Origin: Earliella scabrosa
Taxonomy: Eukaryota > Basidiomycota > Agaricomycetes > Polyporales > Polyporaceae
Direction of reading: 5' to 3'
Assembly (NCBI GenBank): GCA_022605405.1
Contig: JABYQQ010000026.1
Coordinates: 124,001-188,000 of the forward strand
DNA: 64,000 nucleotides
Shown here one piece after another: positions 45,491 through 56,706 of this stretch. The first letter of the stretch is position 1. Every line of letters begins with the position of its first letter. A program made the position numbers and the translations under genes. Below the pieces are notes generated by a model that saw only the letters and a program-made list of their open reading frames with translations, was not told the DNA's origin and made no database searches.

Positions 45491-45989
45491 GGTCGGATTC
45501 CACGCTACACCACCATTCCCCGAGCTCGAAGTTGTCCTGTGCCCACCAAGCCGTCGCCGCGGTCCCATCCCGGGGTTCATCGTCGGGTTCATCGTCATGC
45601 GCGGGGTCTCCACCGTCGGAGCTTTCTTCCCCATCGTCGAAATGTCCTCCAAGGCCATCCTCCAGCTCATCGCCGGGGCCCTGGGTCACGCCCTCATCAT
45701 CCTTCCTCCCAGGGCTAACGACAGGGGGGTCGCCCAGATCGCTCGGGTCTTGCGCCGTGCTGCTGCGTCCTTCAGTGGTCTCTAGGCCGTCCTCCGGAGA
45801 GGGGCCGGTCTGGAGGTCGTCGGAGGGTGGGCCGCTCCCGTACTCGTGGGCGTGGCTGACGTCTTTGCCCAATGGCGGTGTTCCGCCGCCCTCGTCCAGC
45901 AGGCTGACAGCCCAAATGGGCTGGCCCGTGCTGGTGGCCGAGGGGCCGGGGGTGGCGTCCAGGTCTTGGGCGCCGTGGGCGTCTTCCAA
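45390..45989 (-). CDS. Acidic protein with C-terminal coiled coil (about 200 aa, start unresolved)
   Basis: An open frame very rich in D, E, G, P and S, followed by WWAQDNFELGEWWCSVESDL and a short leucine-heptad helix (VDALDVAVAGLRSDIAQLEK) at the end. The frame has no ATG within the limits given. It stays open upstream to about 46110, so the start must lie there, directly or through a splice (an ATG at about 46110 could be joined by a short intron with a weak donor). No known domain. Acidic composition plus a coiled coil suggests a partner-binding or chromatin-associated protein, but that is only inference. Confidence 0.5.
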   Translation of the reverse strand: MEDAHGAQDLDATPGPSATSTGQPIWAVSLLDEGGGTPPLGKDVSHAHEYGSGPPSDDLQTGPSPEDGLETTEGRSSTAQDPSDLGDPPVVSPGRKDDEGVTQGPGDELEDGLGGHFDDGEESSDGGDPAHDDEPDDEPRDGTAATAWWAQDNFELGEWWCSVESDLKAWCSEVDALDVAVAGLRSDIAQLEKEMEIAA

Positions 45990-46215
45990 CTTCAGCGGTT
46001 CAGTATGGATCCCGCCCGACGCTGGGCCGCCTTCCCCGCCATGGTTTCCCGCCGTAGCGACTGCGCTGGCCGGCGCGGGGGGTAGCGGGGAGAGCCACCA
46101 CTTCCATGGCGATGGTGGTGGGTTGTTCTATCGTCACGCAGCCGGGTCGTGACAGCGGCCGCGGCGACGTGAGGCTCTTCTGAAGGGCTAGAGGGTTGGT
46201 GGACTCACCCTCAAG

Positions 46216-46479
46216 ATGACTGGCCTGGGGTCCAGCGACGCTAAGCTGTTTGGCCCCGACATCGTCTACCGGCATCCCGTGGACAGTGACTTGACGGTCA
46301 ATTACAATGTGAGTAGCCGCTCTGCTCACGGTTACAAGGTGGCTTACCACTTTCTAATGCCGTGCGTGGAATTTTGGGTGGTTTCTCAGCGCGGTTGTCC
46401 TCGGACTGCCCCAGGGAAGATTGTCTCTTCAAGACCATACTGTGGACGTTGGGAGTTTCCGGCGTTGAGGAGGAAGTAG
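46216..46479 (+). CDS. Small hypothetical ORF (87 aa), may be spliced
   Basis: Starts with an ATG and reads MTGLGSSDAKLFGPDIVYRH, then meets a GTGAGT donor at about 46309 and a good acceptor at about 46400. Read unspliced it stops at 46479. In another frame, coding-like sequence runs to 46583 (LFKTILWTLGVSGVEEEVAR), but the splice phase does not fit. No homology recognised. It lies between two minus-strand genes. Confidence 0.25.
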   Translation: MTGLGSSDAKLFGPDIVYRHPVDSDLTVNYNVSSRSAHGYKVAYHFLMPCVEFWVVSQRGCPRTAPGKIVSSRPYCGRWEFPALRRK

Positions 46480-46821
46480 CGCGCTGGGAGCCCGCTGGCA
46501 ACATGCAACGCTTGGGCGCTACGTTGAGGCAAGTCGCTTGGCGCGGGCCGAGACTCCGAGGCGGCCCAAGACTGGATGGGTAAGTCACACCAAAACACAC
46601 GCGTAACAAGTTGCATTGACTATGAATGCGCGTGACATACATGCTGGAACATCTGCTACATGAACACGCAAACGCAAACGACGGGGTGCGACACGGGCGA
46701 GATACACATGCTGGTGAGAGCTACACTAACAGTGCGTAAATCGCAGCGGGATGAGGAAAGGACCGTATGTATAGTAATGTCCGCCCACAGGCGGGTCACA
46801 AGTGCGAGCGCGACCACGAGG

Positions 46822-46930
46822 ACACGACGACACGACGACACGACGACACCACGACACGACGACACCACGACACCACGACACCTCGACACCTCGACACGAC
46901 GACACGACGACTCGACGAAACGACGACCGG
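46822..46930. repeat. 8-bp microsatellite-like array (ACACGACG and variants)
   Basis: About 13 consecutive 8-mers in register: ACACGACG, ACACCACG, ACACCTCG, ACTCGACG, AAACGACG. The period is exactly 8 throughout. It lies 3' of the Zn2Cys6 gene, and no coding role is apparent. Confidence 0.9.
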
Positions 46931-47003
46931 ACGATAACGAGGACGCGCCCTAAACCGAACCTGGGGCCGACGGGCCAGGCTGCGCGGAGGAGGACGGTTG
47001 AGT

Positions 47004-49037
47004 CTAGGAACCTAGGTAAGCGTCAGACCTGTCAGGAGAGGACGATGCACGCACCGGCTGGTGGGACCCCTCGTCCTCGTGGCTGGAGGTGGCCTGAGTG
47101 CCCCGCCACTCAGTCGCGCGGATGCCTGGTGGTCCTCGACGGGTTCCTTGAGGTCGGCCAACCAAGGGGGCAGGGGCATTGCCAGACGCGCCGGGAGTCG
47201 GAGATGCAGTGGTGGGAGCAGGGGCGAAGGAAGCAGGAAAAGGCGTGGTAGGGAATGCTGGCGAGACGCCGCCGCCAAAGAAGTTGCCGCTGCCGCCGAA
47301 CATTCCAAAAGAGGCAGTGGGCGGGGCGAACGGCTGGCCGGAACCCGGTGCCGGGTGCGCCGCCCAGAAAGGGACCGGCGCGGGCGGCGCGTTAGAAGGC
47401 GCGCTGCCGGGCGGCCCGGAGCTGGTGGGCGCTCCGCCGAAGGAGGCGGGATCGAAGATGGGTGGGGAGGCCGGGGGGGGCGCAGCCGCAGAGGACCTCG
47501 CAGGATGAGGAGAGGGACCTTGAGACCCGACGGCCGCTCCCTGGCGCTCAGTTGAGGAAAAGGTGGCCGGGGCAAGCGGGAAAGACGGGCGAGACTGGCG
47601 CGGAGCCGACGCGGACGGCGTCGGAGCAGTCTGTAGTCGCATGTCAGTAAGGCGCGCAAAGGAGAGGGCGAGTACTTACCGACGGGGCGCGGGGCTGGTC
47701 CACGAAGAATCCAGGAGTCCCGAAGCCGGCCGGGGTGGAAGGCGGCTGGGGCGCCGCGCCTGGGGTGAAGGCCGATGAGGAGTCCGACGACGGGTTGAGA
47801 ACGCGCAAGACCTGCGCCATGGTGCCGCTCAACGCGTTGACGCGCTCGTCGAGGCCGATCATGAGCTGCGCGAGCCACTTCGCATGGCCGGTGAGCACAT
47901 GCAAGTTGCGCTCGACGTTCTCGACGATCTCGGACACGCGATGATCAGCGGGCAGGGCGTACACCTCTGGGGGTGGGGTGGTCAGAGGGTCAACACGGAA
48001 GACGGCAGGAAGAGGGAAAACATACGGTCGCGGAAGGAGCAACGCGCGATGCCTTTGGCGTTGCAGCGCGCGCATCCTACAGTGTTGCGACGCTGGACAC
48101 ACTTCTCCCGGGCCTCCGCGCACTGCACGCACATGATCTCCCGAGTCTTGGCCTCCAATGCATCCCGAGCCTGACGCTCCAGCATCGCCGCGCGGGCGCG
48201 CGCGGCCGAACCCTCGTACCTATCCGCATCCCACAACACTTCAACCTCGACAGTGTCAGGACCCTTCTCGCGGGGCTTACCCGTCTCCGACCGCGTGCTC
48301 GCCTTCGAGCCCGACGCCTCACCGACAACCGGCGCCCCAGTCTCCTCGACCTCCATCGCGCCCTCCGCGGAGGCCTCGCGCTTCTGCGGAGCCTTACCCT
48401 TGCCCTTGGACGGGGCCGGGACCTCGACAATCTCGGGCTCGTCACTATCCTCCTCGGCGACAACCACGCTCACCTTCTTCTTCTTCTTGCCGGCTTTCTT
48501 CGGCGGGACGGGCTCCTCGGGTTCATCGTCCTCGGCGTCGGGCTCCTCGCTGGGCGCGGCCTCCTCTTCATCATCACCGTCGTCGTCGTCGGGGGACGGG
48601 ATCTTCGGCTTCTTCACCCCTCGAGGCTTGGGCTTGCGTGGCTGCTCCTCCTCGGCGGATTGCTCGTACTCTTCTTCGTCGTCCTCCTCCTCCTTGCGGG
48701 CGGACTTCTTGCGGGCGGTGGTGGACTTCTTCTTTTTGGGCCGCGGTGCCTCGGAGGACTCGGACGAGGTGTCGTCCGCATCCTCGTCCTCGTCTGCTGG
48801 CGGCACGGACTTCTTGCTGCGCGTGCTGGCGGCGGGGGCCGCGCTGGAGCTCGCGCCGGTTTTCGACTTCTTCTTCTTAGGCTTCTCCTCCTCGTCGCTG
48901 GAGGTCGGACTTGCCGGTCGCTTGGGCGGGGCCTTCTTGGGGGCGGGCTGAGTCTTCACACCTTTTTCTTTTTTGATGACAACTTTGGGGACGACCTTCT
49001 GACGCTTCTTGCCTCCAGACTCGGAACTCTTGGCCAT
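47004..49037 (-). CDS. Lysine/acid-rich Zn2Cys6 cluster protein (641 aa, 3 exons)
   Basis: Spliced model: 49037-48026, 47966-47680 and 47630-47004, closing to 642 codons. Residues 1-~230 are a highly charged, low-complexity K/E/S/D/P region with many KKKK blocks. Residues ~303-331 carry C-x2-C-x6-C-x8-C-x2-C-x7-C, which fits the fungal Zn2Cys6 binuclear cluster consensus. After the first intron a hydrophobic/heptad segment (VENVERNLHVLTGHAKWLAQ) could dimerise the protein. The C-terminal third is P/A/S/G-rich and disordered. Known: Zn2Cys6 proteins bind CGG-type DNA sites. Having the cluster in the middle, after a long charged tail, is unlike classic Gal4-type regulators. It may regulate element genes or bind its ends; this is inference. 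Confidence 0.8.
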
Positions 49038-49650
49038 GCTGCGGAATAATGTCAAGACAGGTGGGCGGGATGAGTGTGGAAGGTACGCACATCAAGAAAG
49101 GGAAACGGGAACTGTTGGAGACCTAGCAGACGGGTAGAGACAAGGTAGGCGGGAGAGACAAGATTGGACGTTGCTGATGAGATGAGGAACGGAGGCAGGA
49201 ACTGGGGGCTGAACCAGCCTGCGGTGTTGGGTATAAGTGAAACTCAGACAGTGGTAGAGGACGCACGACAGGCCGATGGAACGTTCCGGCCAGCCTGAAC
49301 GTTGCTTCCCTGGTGCGCGTACTCTACCATAGCGGGCGCTATTGCACGGCGTTCAATGATGTCATGACGTTTGGGCGTCCCGCCGTCACAAAGGCGCCTC
49401 AAGCCAGGGCCCAAATGCGGACACGCCGGTGTGCTGCGGCACTTTGCGTGCCCAGTTTGCCACCCGATCTGACCCGGATTGGTCGGGAGAGAACGCATCA
49501 CACACGTGACGAGGGCTGGACCACAACAGGGCGTGTCGAGTGAGACGCCCACGGACCGGGCGACGGCCACGCGAGATGCCGCGGTGATCACCGAGGCACG
49601 CGTGGCTGGCCACGTCGCGGGTGCCACATCGACTCTGCCTTCGACTGACC

Positions 49651-50467
49651 ATGTTCCAACGCATCCAAACCAGCTTCATCGCCACTGTGCGAGACGACGC
49701 GCGACATCGTGGACAAACTCACGTTGCGGCGTCGGACCTGGTATACCACGTGAAGGTCACTTACAGGCAGATCAGCTGGGGGCCGACCAGTTTCTATGTG
49801 AGTATGCAGCGGTCCTGGTGGGGGTGTACTGACGACTTGGTCAGGTCGGACTGGACGCGCATGGAGCCACAGCGGAGGACCGGCGGAACATGCTGGACGC
49901 TCTGGCGGCTCTGCACTGCGAGATTGTGCGCGAGGACATCCGGTTTCCCTTCGACTTATGGCTGCTGGTGCGCGACGTGCACCTGGTGGTCATCGCGATC
50001 CATGGCGAGGACGATCCACAGGCGCGCGAGGTGGGGAAGATCTTCTTCGACCTCATCCGGTACTTTACTCCTCACGACGAGATCTTTTCTGCCACGCGCG
50101 TTGAGCACGGGAAACAAGACTTCACCGCGACGCTCACCGCGATGGTCCACTGGGCGAAAGAGCAGCTGAACCCGGTGCGTGGCGTCCTGCTGCACGGTTG
50201 GTAGCAAGCTGACACAGCTCTCAGATTCACTTCAGACCGCGCGCGATCTTCGAGGACGAGGCGCTGAAGTGCTTCCAGGACTTGATCAAGTACGAGGTGC
50301 TGACCGCGGAGAAGTCCGCGCAAACCGGAGAGGATGACGCCAGCGACGCGAGGCCGGATGAGCCGACGGCGGCAGCTGAGGGCGGACCGTGGAGGCTATC
50401 AGGCCCGCGACCAGCATTCCCGAGGGGGTTGGACCCGGCCAAGTTCCCTGGGCCCGTGGCTACGTAG
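49651..50467 (+). CDS. Tandem cargo family, copy 1 (239 aa, 3 exons)
   Basis: Spliced model: 49651-49797, 49845-50174 and 50225-50467, phase-0 introns of 47 and 50 nt, exons of 49, 110 and 81 codons. Shared family features: exon 1 IQTSFIATVRDDAR; exon 2 FDLWLLVRDVHLVVIAIHG, LIRYFTPHDE, EHGKQDFTATLTAMVHWAK; exon 3 IHFRPR and GPWRLSGPRPAFPRG. No recognised domain. Exon 2 looks alpha-helical and globular, exon 3 disordered at its end. It is the closest relative of the next gene downstream, and the same strand and spacing point to tandem duplication. Confidence 0.78.
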
Positions 50468-50635
50468 CGATCCCAGTAGTTAGCCCATGTACCATGCCGG
50501 CGCTAGTGCCACCGGACGCGTGCAAGCACGACGCGTGCGTGTCATATCACGTGATGGGAATTTGCCGCCGGTCTGGCCGCCAAACCGCGGATGGAGGACG
50601 CGCACGGGCGACGTGGCGCCCACTCGACCTTCTCC

Positions 50636-51452
50636 ATGGACGAACGCACTCAGACTTCTCTCATCGCGACAGTCCGTGAGGAAGCGCGGTACAGACCCGG
50701 CAGCCGGGTTCCGGTGTCCGAGCTGGAGTACGCCGTGAAATTCACCTGGGGCAAGATCCACATGCACGTAAGTATCACAGTGTCCATGGTCGCCCATTGT
50801 TGACCGTCCGGTCAGGTTTGGCTGTTCCTGCAGGGGCCAACGGATGTGGCGCGACGGACGCTAGCTCGAAGCCTGGTCGCGTTGCATTGCAAATCGCTAC
50901 ATGAAGCTCACAAGATGCCGTTGGACCTGTGGCTTATGCTGCGCGATCTGCACTTCATCGCGCTCGCGATTCACGGTGACCTTAACGAGAGGGACGAGGC
51001 GGTTGTGGACGTGTTCTTGGCGCTCATCCGCTACTTCACTCCTCACGCGCTCCTCTGGTCGTCGAATGTCCTGGAGCACGGCGACCAAGACTTCACGGCG
51101 ACGCTGGCCGCCATCGTGAACTGGGCGAAGCAGCGGCTGAATAGGGTGAGCGACATGCGAGCTGGGTTTGCCGAAGCGAGCTCACAATTGCGCTCAGATT
51201 CACTTCCGACACGGGCCTATTTTTGAAGACATCGCGCTCAAGGGGTATCGAGACATGATCGGGCGCGAGCCACCCACCGCCGAGAAGGGCGTGCAAGCCG
51301 GTAGCCCGGACGAGCCGCAAACGGAGGAGGAACGGTTGGAGGTGGGGCCTCTGAGGGGACCATGGAGGGTACTAGGACCACTGCCGGCTTTCCCCCAGGG
51401 CGTGCATCCGGGAGAGTTTCCTCTCCCCGTGCGCGTCCAGCCCTCGCTGTAG
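50636..51452 (+). CDS. Tandem cargo family, copy 2 (238 aa, 3 exons)
   Basis: Spliced model: 50636-50767, 50816-51145 and 51198-51452. Exon 2 is again exactly 110 codons and both introns are phase 0. It matches copy 1 through TQTSLIATVREEAR, LDLWLMLRDLHFIALAIHG, LIRYFTPHALL, EHGDQDFTATLAAIVNWAK and IHFRHGPIFED. The conserved frame despite clear divergence suggests selection on the protein. Function unknown. Confidence 0.78.
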
Positions 51453-51595
51453 TTAGCGTGTATACAGACGCCGGTGCGACGGGCCCACGTGCTGCGTGCG
51501 CGTGCGCGTGTTGCTCACGTGATGGGACACCGATGCAATGCAGCAACTGGCGAAGGTAGACGCGGGGCGAGGTTGCAACAACCCCGTCGCCGTCG

Positions 51596-52500
51596 ATGCC
51601 TACGTCGTACGTGTTCACCACCGAGGCCGACAAAGTCCCGCTGGGGCTGGCGCATCTGGGCGCGCTGGCCCCACTTCACGTGTTCACCTACGCGCGTTGG
51701 CCCAGCGAGAACTCGTCGTCCGGGCCCGAGGCCACCGCCGATGAGGTGCAATACTACATCAGGATAAATCGTCTGCCGCGACGCATCAATGTAAGTAATG
51801 TTTGCATGTTCACTGGTAGCTGGGGCTGACACACAAATCCAGATCCCACTATGCCTTCACGGATTCAGCTGGAACGACGGCCACATCTACGACGTGATCC
51901 TGCTGCTGTTGGCTTCAGATTATCTGAAACTGCCAGCGAGAGACACGGAGTGGATGTCAGAGCTAGTGCTGTTCCTGCGGGCGCAATGGTCGCGCGAGCG
52001 CGATTGCGGAGAGCCGATTGTGTGGGAGTTCTTCCGCGCGAAGATGATCCAGATGACAGCGGACACCTGCGAAGGAGAGCCGGCCGACACCCGCCAGCAG
52101 CTTCAACGTCTGGTGAGGTGGACCAAGTCCCATCTACCGGTGGTGCGTACGGCGCGCCCGCAACCCAAGACATCCGGCTGACCTATTACAGGGACTTTTC
52201 CAATACGAAGGCGCCACTACGAAAGGCATAGCGAAAGCGACGGCGGAGGTGGCGCAGACCAAACGTTACCGCGACGTTGGGACGCACACGGAAGAGGCAT
52301 TCTGTGGAGTGGAGACGGAGGGGCGGTACTGGTTGACGCGCTACCCGGAGCCTAAGCCGGTCGATGACGGCCGGCTGTCTGCGGTTTGGACTGATGACGA
52401 TCCTCGGGAACGCGGAGGTCTGCGAGTCACCCACAAACCGGAGATCCCGGTTCTGCTGGCTGTCAGTGGCTCTCGCGGGTATCCTTCGTACGACGATTAG
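51596..52500 (+). CDS. Tandem cargo family, divergent copy 3 (267 aa, 3 exons)
   Basis: Spliced model: 51596-51790, 51843-52142 and 52192-52500, phase-0 introns, exons of 65, 100 and 103 codons. The gene architecture equals the two copies upstream. Weak matches remain (PLCLHGFSWNDGHIYDVILL in the early helix of exon 2; LQRLVRWTKSHLP at its end). The C-terminal exon differs and contains GTHTEEAFCGVETEGRYWLT. It is probably an old member of the same family. Function unknown. Confidence 0.7.
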
Positions 52501-52628
52501 CTTGTATATAGACAACGCGCCTAGCGGACCTGGGCGGCAGCCGAGATCCCCTCTCTCGGATAGAAAATACGCGATGCGCGTGAGCTGGCGCGCCCAACGT
52601 TGCCCACGCTTCCCTCGCTTCACCTTCC

Positions 52629-53561
52629 ATGGGTCCGCCGCTCTACAGCGTTCGACTGCGCGAGCGGGAGACAGCTAATCTGGCCAGCATCGCGCGGGAC
52701 GCCAGCGATACACCTCCCCCTCTCAGCCCTGACGACGGGAGAGATTCGCCACCGCCTCTCATGCCAGTGGACGGGAGAGAGTCTCCTCCACCTCTCATGG
52801 GTCCCGCGGAACCAGGGCGGATGGACGGCGAGAACGTAGACGGCATGTGGGCGGCGACATCGTGGCCGGTGCCGCGGCGGCAACAGAGAGTGGAGGAATG
52901 GCGGAACCGCGGCAGCGGAGAGGAAGTTGGAGTTGAGGAGAGCGATAACGTGACGTCGGGGGTGGTGCCGTTGAACACCCCGAGCTTGGAAGCGTTTGAG
53001 GCTTGGGCGAGGGGGAGCACGCCGGTAAGTGAACTACATGATAAGCCCAGAAGCCGCCTGATCAGGTTGCCCTCAGCATGCCAGCATCGACATCCAAGGA
53101 GACGAACGTAACTTGAACGTGAGTAGCGTGCCTCAACTTGCAATGGAGGCCAGCTAAGGACGTCGTATTCAGCGTGTGGCTCCCGAATTTCAGCGGGGAG
53201 AAAGATATCACCGCATGGACCCCGTGATCGCCGCCGCCTTCACCAGGATGAGGCTGCTGAGGAGGATGGCGAGGGCTGGGCGTTCAGCCGAGGAAATCGA
53301 GCTCTTACGGGTGAGTTCCGGCGCTTCTCTTTGACGGACAGCTGCGCTGAGTATATCTGATATGTCAGACGGAGGTAATTAATGGGCTAGGACGTGAGCA
53401 GCCGGGACGTCGATGACGGGCTAAAGCTGGAGAACGGTGGTGTTCGGTCTGGCAAGGAGGCGGACCGGCGGTATCCCCTTCGACGGCGCTTTGCTCCGTT
53501 GTTTGTCGTGCCGAGGCCCTACGCCAACTGGAACCTGACCGGGGTAAGGGGCATGGATTGA
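52629..53561 (+). CDS. Hypothetical proline-repeat protein (248 aa, 4 exons)
   Basis: Spliced model: 52629-53024, 53077-53118, 53173-53310 and 53391-53561, all phase 0. Residues ~27-60 repeat a DxGRxSPPPLM unit (SPDDGRDSPPPLMPVDGRES), encoded by a short DNA repeat. Exon 2 is only 14 codons. Exon 3 has a basic helix (AFTRMRLLRRMARAGRSAEE), and exon 4 ends with RRRFAPLFVVPRPYANW. The last intron is 80 nt. A 6-nt micro-exon at 53369-53374 is an alternative, and the end could be extended by another intron. It is the fourth gene of a plus-strand run, 128 bp behind copy 3. Confidence 0.6.
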
Positions 53562-54287
53562 ATGCGAGATGCGGTATCCCCTGTTCTGGGCAGAAGTAGG
53601 AAGACGTTGCGCGCTGATTGGAGAGGCTGGAGGGACATCCGCCCGGCAATCCGCGACCGGATTGAGTGGGGGGCGGAACGCTGCACCAGCTGTCGTAGGA
53701 GTCGCCCGCACGCCGGAGTAGCCCAATGATTGCAGCCGGTGAAACCACCGGGCGACTACCTCTTCGCGACTAGCTTACGAGACCCCGAACAGCTGGGAAG
53801 ACCGGAGTCACAGCTCTGAAGTCAGCACTGAGCCGCTACGACCGCGCGCGCGCGAGCGCATCGTGCAACCCGGGCTCAATCACTCTCGGTGACCCGCATC
53901 TCTTCACCGACGATGCAAGATGCGAGTCGCCCCGCGCCCGGACGTATATTGCGCATTGGCAGAGGTGTTGGTGTTGCAGTGTTAGGGGCCAGTCACCGGT
54001 CCCCGAGGCCTCGATGCCAACGAGCGCGGTAGGCGCTCTGGAGACGACGGGGCGGGTATGAACTTGTTGCATTGGCTAATGCAGGGACCACGGACTAAAA
54101 CGAGCTAACAACTATACAGCATTGTAGATCGCCCTGCCGAGGGAAGGTGGAGGGACAAAGTTGGACAGCGCGAAAGCAAGTGAAGGGAACGGTGAACGGA
54201 GAAAGCAAGATCGACAAAGCGGGATACAGCAACGTGTGGGGACGACAGCAGGGGCGACAACAAAAGGGTAGGTGAGATACGGACGAA
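53562..54287. other. Convergent intergenic region, no supported gene
   Basis: About 0.7 kb between the end of the plus-strand run and the stop of the minus-strand micro-exon gene. Only short overlapping frames are seen. It contains an alternating CG run near 53842. Confidence 0.5.
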
Positions 54288-54828
54288 CTACGAGCGAGTG
54301 AGCAGCGCCAGAACGCTCTCATAATCTAGGCCGTAAAGTTCTTGAAGCCGCAGTGCCACACTAGAAGGAACACGTAGGCAGGATGGTGGTGAGTTCGAAC
54401 TCCAAACCAAATGGCGGGGACACTCACTAGCGCTGATCTGCTTGTGCCAGAAGGGCTGTTTTCGGCTGGGGAGGGGTGAGTGGGAGGGAGGTGCAGCCAC
54501 GGAGACCAGCAGCAACTGACCTGGATCAATGAGAGCGTCGCCTGCGACAACTGCGAAGGAGGGACGAAGAGGCGTGTCGAGCCTCGACCGTTGACGAGCT
54601 CGAAGTGGGCCGCATCCATGGCCTAGTCGATTGATCGGGTAAGGGAGGGAGACGAGGTGCTGCAAATGGAACTCACCTGGACGAAAGAACGCCAAGTGAT
54701 AAATCGGAGTGTGACGCCACGGCGAAACAATGCGGCAAAAACCTAAGTGACGAAAGATCAGTACCAAGTGGATGCGTGCGGGCCGAAACCAGGGGACAAA
54801 CAAGAGCGTGGAGGGCGACGGAAGGCAT
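54288..54828 (-). CDS. Small protein with 5-nt micro-exon, paralog A (90 aa, 5 exons)
   Basis: Spliced model: 54828-54802, 54742-54677, 54622-54521, 54432-54428 and 54360-54288. Exon lengths 27/66/102/5/73 match the paralog at 56707-57227 (27/66/102/5/76). Protein landmarks are MPSVALHAL, VFAALFRRG, AMDAAHFELVNGRG, PPSQLSQATLSLIQ, then R-Y across the micro-exon, then VALRLQELYGLDYESVLALL. The last 25 residues look like an amphipathic helix. No known family. The first donor is GTTTGT. Identical exon sizes and phases in two diverged copies are the main evidence that this is real. Confidence 0.7.
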
Positions 54829-55560
54829 GGCGGAGCACCGGGCGCGAGAGTGAGTGAGAATGGCGAGGGATTGGCGGCGGCGTAAGGCAGCAGTGCCGAT
54901 CGAGAGAACAGACAGGAACGAGGAGAGGACAGAAGACGAGGACCCGGCCAACTTCGTGCCAGCGGCAATGCCACGACGCCGCACGGAGCCACAGCCGCCC
55001 GGTAGGACGGCCAACGCCTCTCGCCTCCGCACCACGTTGTTCCCACCTACGACACCACGACGAGCGCAGCGAGCGCACACGCGAGACGGGGGAGACAGGC
55101 TGGATACGGCAGAGGAGGAAGGGGAAGGCTGTACGGTGAGTGCCATCCTGCACGCCAGCTATCCTGCATGCCCTGTACCCCCGGCCGACGCGTCCTGGAC
55201 GTCCTCGCCGAGCGACTCGACGCGTCCACGTCGTCCTTGAGGCCGTCCTCGCAGGAATGTGCGCCACGCCCGCCTCTTCCACACCCTCCACCGACTACTA
55301 CAGGCCCACACGGCTCCCGACCGCTATGCGCCCCGCACGACCGCCTCAGCGGGGGATAACCCACGCCAGGCCGCCCTCCAGAACTCATATCGGCCATCCT
55401 TGACGCGTACACGTACTGTGCAGGCCACAACACAAGGGCGGCAGGCCGGCATGGTGCCCTCGACGCGTATCCTTCGCGCCGAACGCCCTCTAGGACCAAA
55501 TGGGGGTGTACACGCCCTGCCCTCGCACGCGCCCTCCTGCCCTGACCCCGGCCGCTCTGT
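54829..55560. other. Upstream region of paralog A, grading into repeats
   Basis: GC-rich sequence with overlapping open frames on both strands but no consistent splice or protein signal. It becomes increasingly repetitive (CGACGCGTCC-like units) from about 55180 on. Confidence 0.45.
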
Positions 55561-56010
55561 GGCATGCACGATCCGTGCGCGCTATCCACGACCCAGGCGC
55601 GATCTCATCGAGGCGTCCCGACCCTCCACGACCCCTCTGTCGCGTGGACGACGCGTCAAGACCCCCGTGCACGCGTCCAGAGCCTTGTCGACATCTGTCG
55701 CCCCTGGGGGACGCGGGTCCGCCGCCTCTCGCGCGTGCACGACGCGTCCGCGTCATCCACGACCCCTCTCTGGCGTGCAGGTCCAGTTGAGCCCCTCGAC
55801 GACATCTCTCGCCCCTGCCGGACGCGGGTGCGCCGCCTCTGGTGCGTGCACGACGCGTCCGCGCCATCGTCGACCCCTCGGCGACCTTCACAACGAGTGT
55901 TGGCCGCCCACGACACCGGTGCGGCCTCCACGACGCGTTCACGACGGCGGAGACGTGTGGGAGTCATCCGCGATGCGTCTGACCACGGTCAATGCGTTAT
56001 GCACGTGTCT
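55560..56010. repeat. CpG-rich minisatellite, about 111-bp higher-order period
   Basis: The segment with CATCTGTCGCCCC...GACGCGGGT...GTGCACGACGCGTCC starting near 55686 repeats near 55797 with scattered changes. Frames are open on several strands only because stop codons are scarce in this composition. Confidence 0.7.
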
Positions 56011-56194
56011 GGACCTCGCACGACGGATCTTCAGCCTCGGCGCCGGGCACGACGGAAGTGGGACCGGGTGCGCATGCCAGCGAAGCTTGCCGCCGCCCTC
56101 TCCAAGACTGTCTTGAGCGCGACTGCTGCGGAGGGCGCGCAGTTCCTCTAGGTAGACGACGCGCACGCGACCTTTACGACTGCACAACCCGCCT

Positions 56195-56300
56195 TCGCCC
56201 TCGCGCGCGCGTGTTCACTCGCGCGCGCGGGTTCACTCTCGCGCGCGGTTCACTCTCGCGCGCGCGCCTTCACTCTCGCGCACGCGCCTTCACTCTTCCG
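56195..56300. repeat. Short CGCG-rich tandem repeat, unit about 22 bp
   Basis: TTCACTCTCGCGCGCGC-type units repeat four to five times in register and can form long CG alternations. It lies 3' of the paralog B gene on the other strand. Confidence 0.75.
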
Positions 56301-56706
56301 CTCGCGTCTGCAACCTCACGACGCGGGAGCATCGGGTCCAGGCCCTGTACACAGGGCGTGGACCCTCGGACACGCCAGCTTTGAGCGCTGTGGATGCTGC
56401 ACACCGCGCGTTCACGGCCTCGCGTGTGTGTGCATTGGGCAGCCGAGCCTCTGTGGTTGAACGGCCGGGCGGCGTGCGAAGCATGGACGGGTTGAAAGAG
56501 CCGCAAGCCAGTGCGGCTTTGGCGAATTAGCGGAAGACAGGGCGGCGGGGAGGGACGTTGAACGGTTGTTAGTTATATAGAGGTATAGAAACTTGCAGCC
56601 CCAGCGTGGATGGCAGGGAGCTGGGAGCGACGTATAGGCCCGCCGGGCGGGGACACGGAGCCCGACAAGAAATTCAAGATAATGGGGCACTACGTCACAA
56701 CCATGG

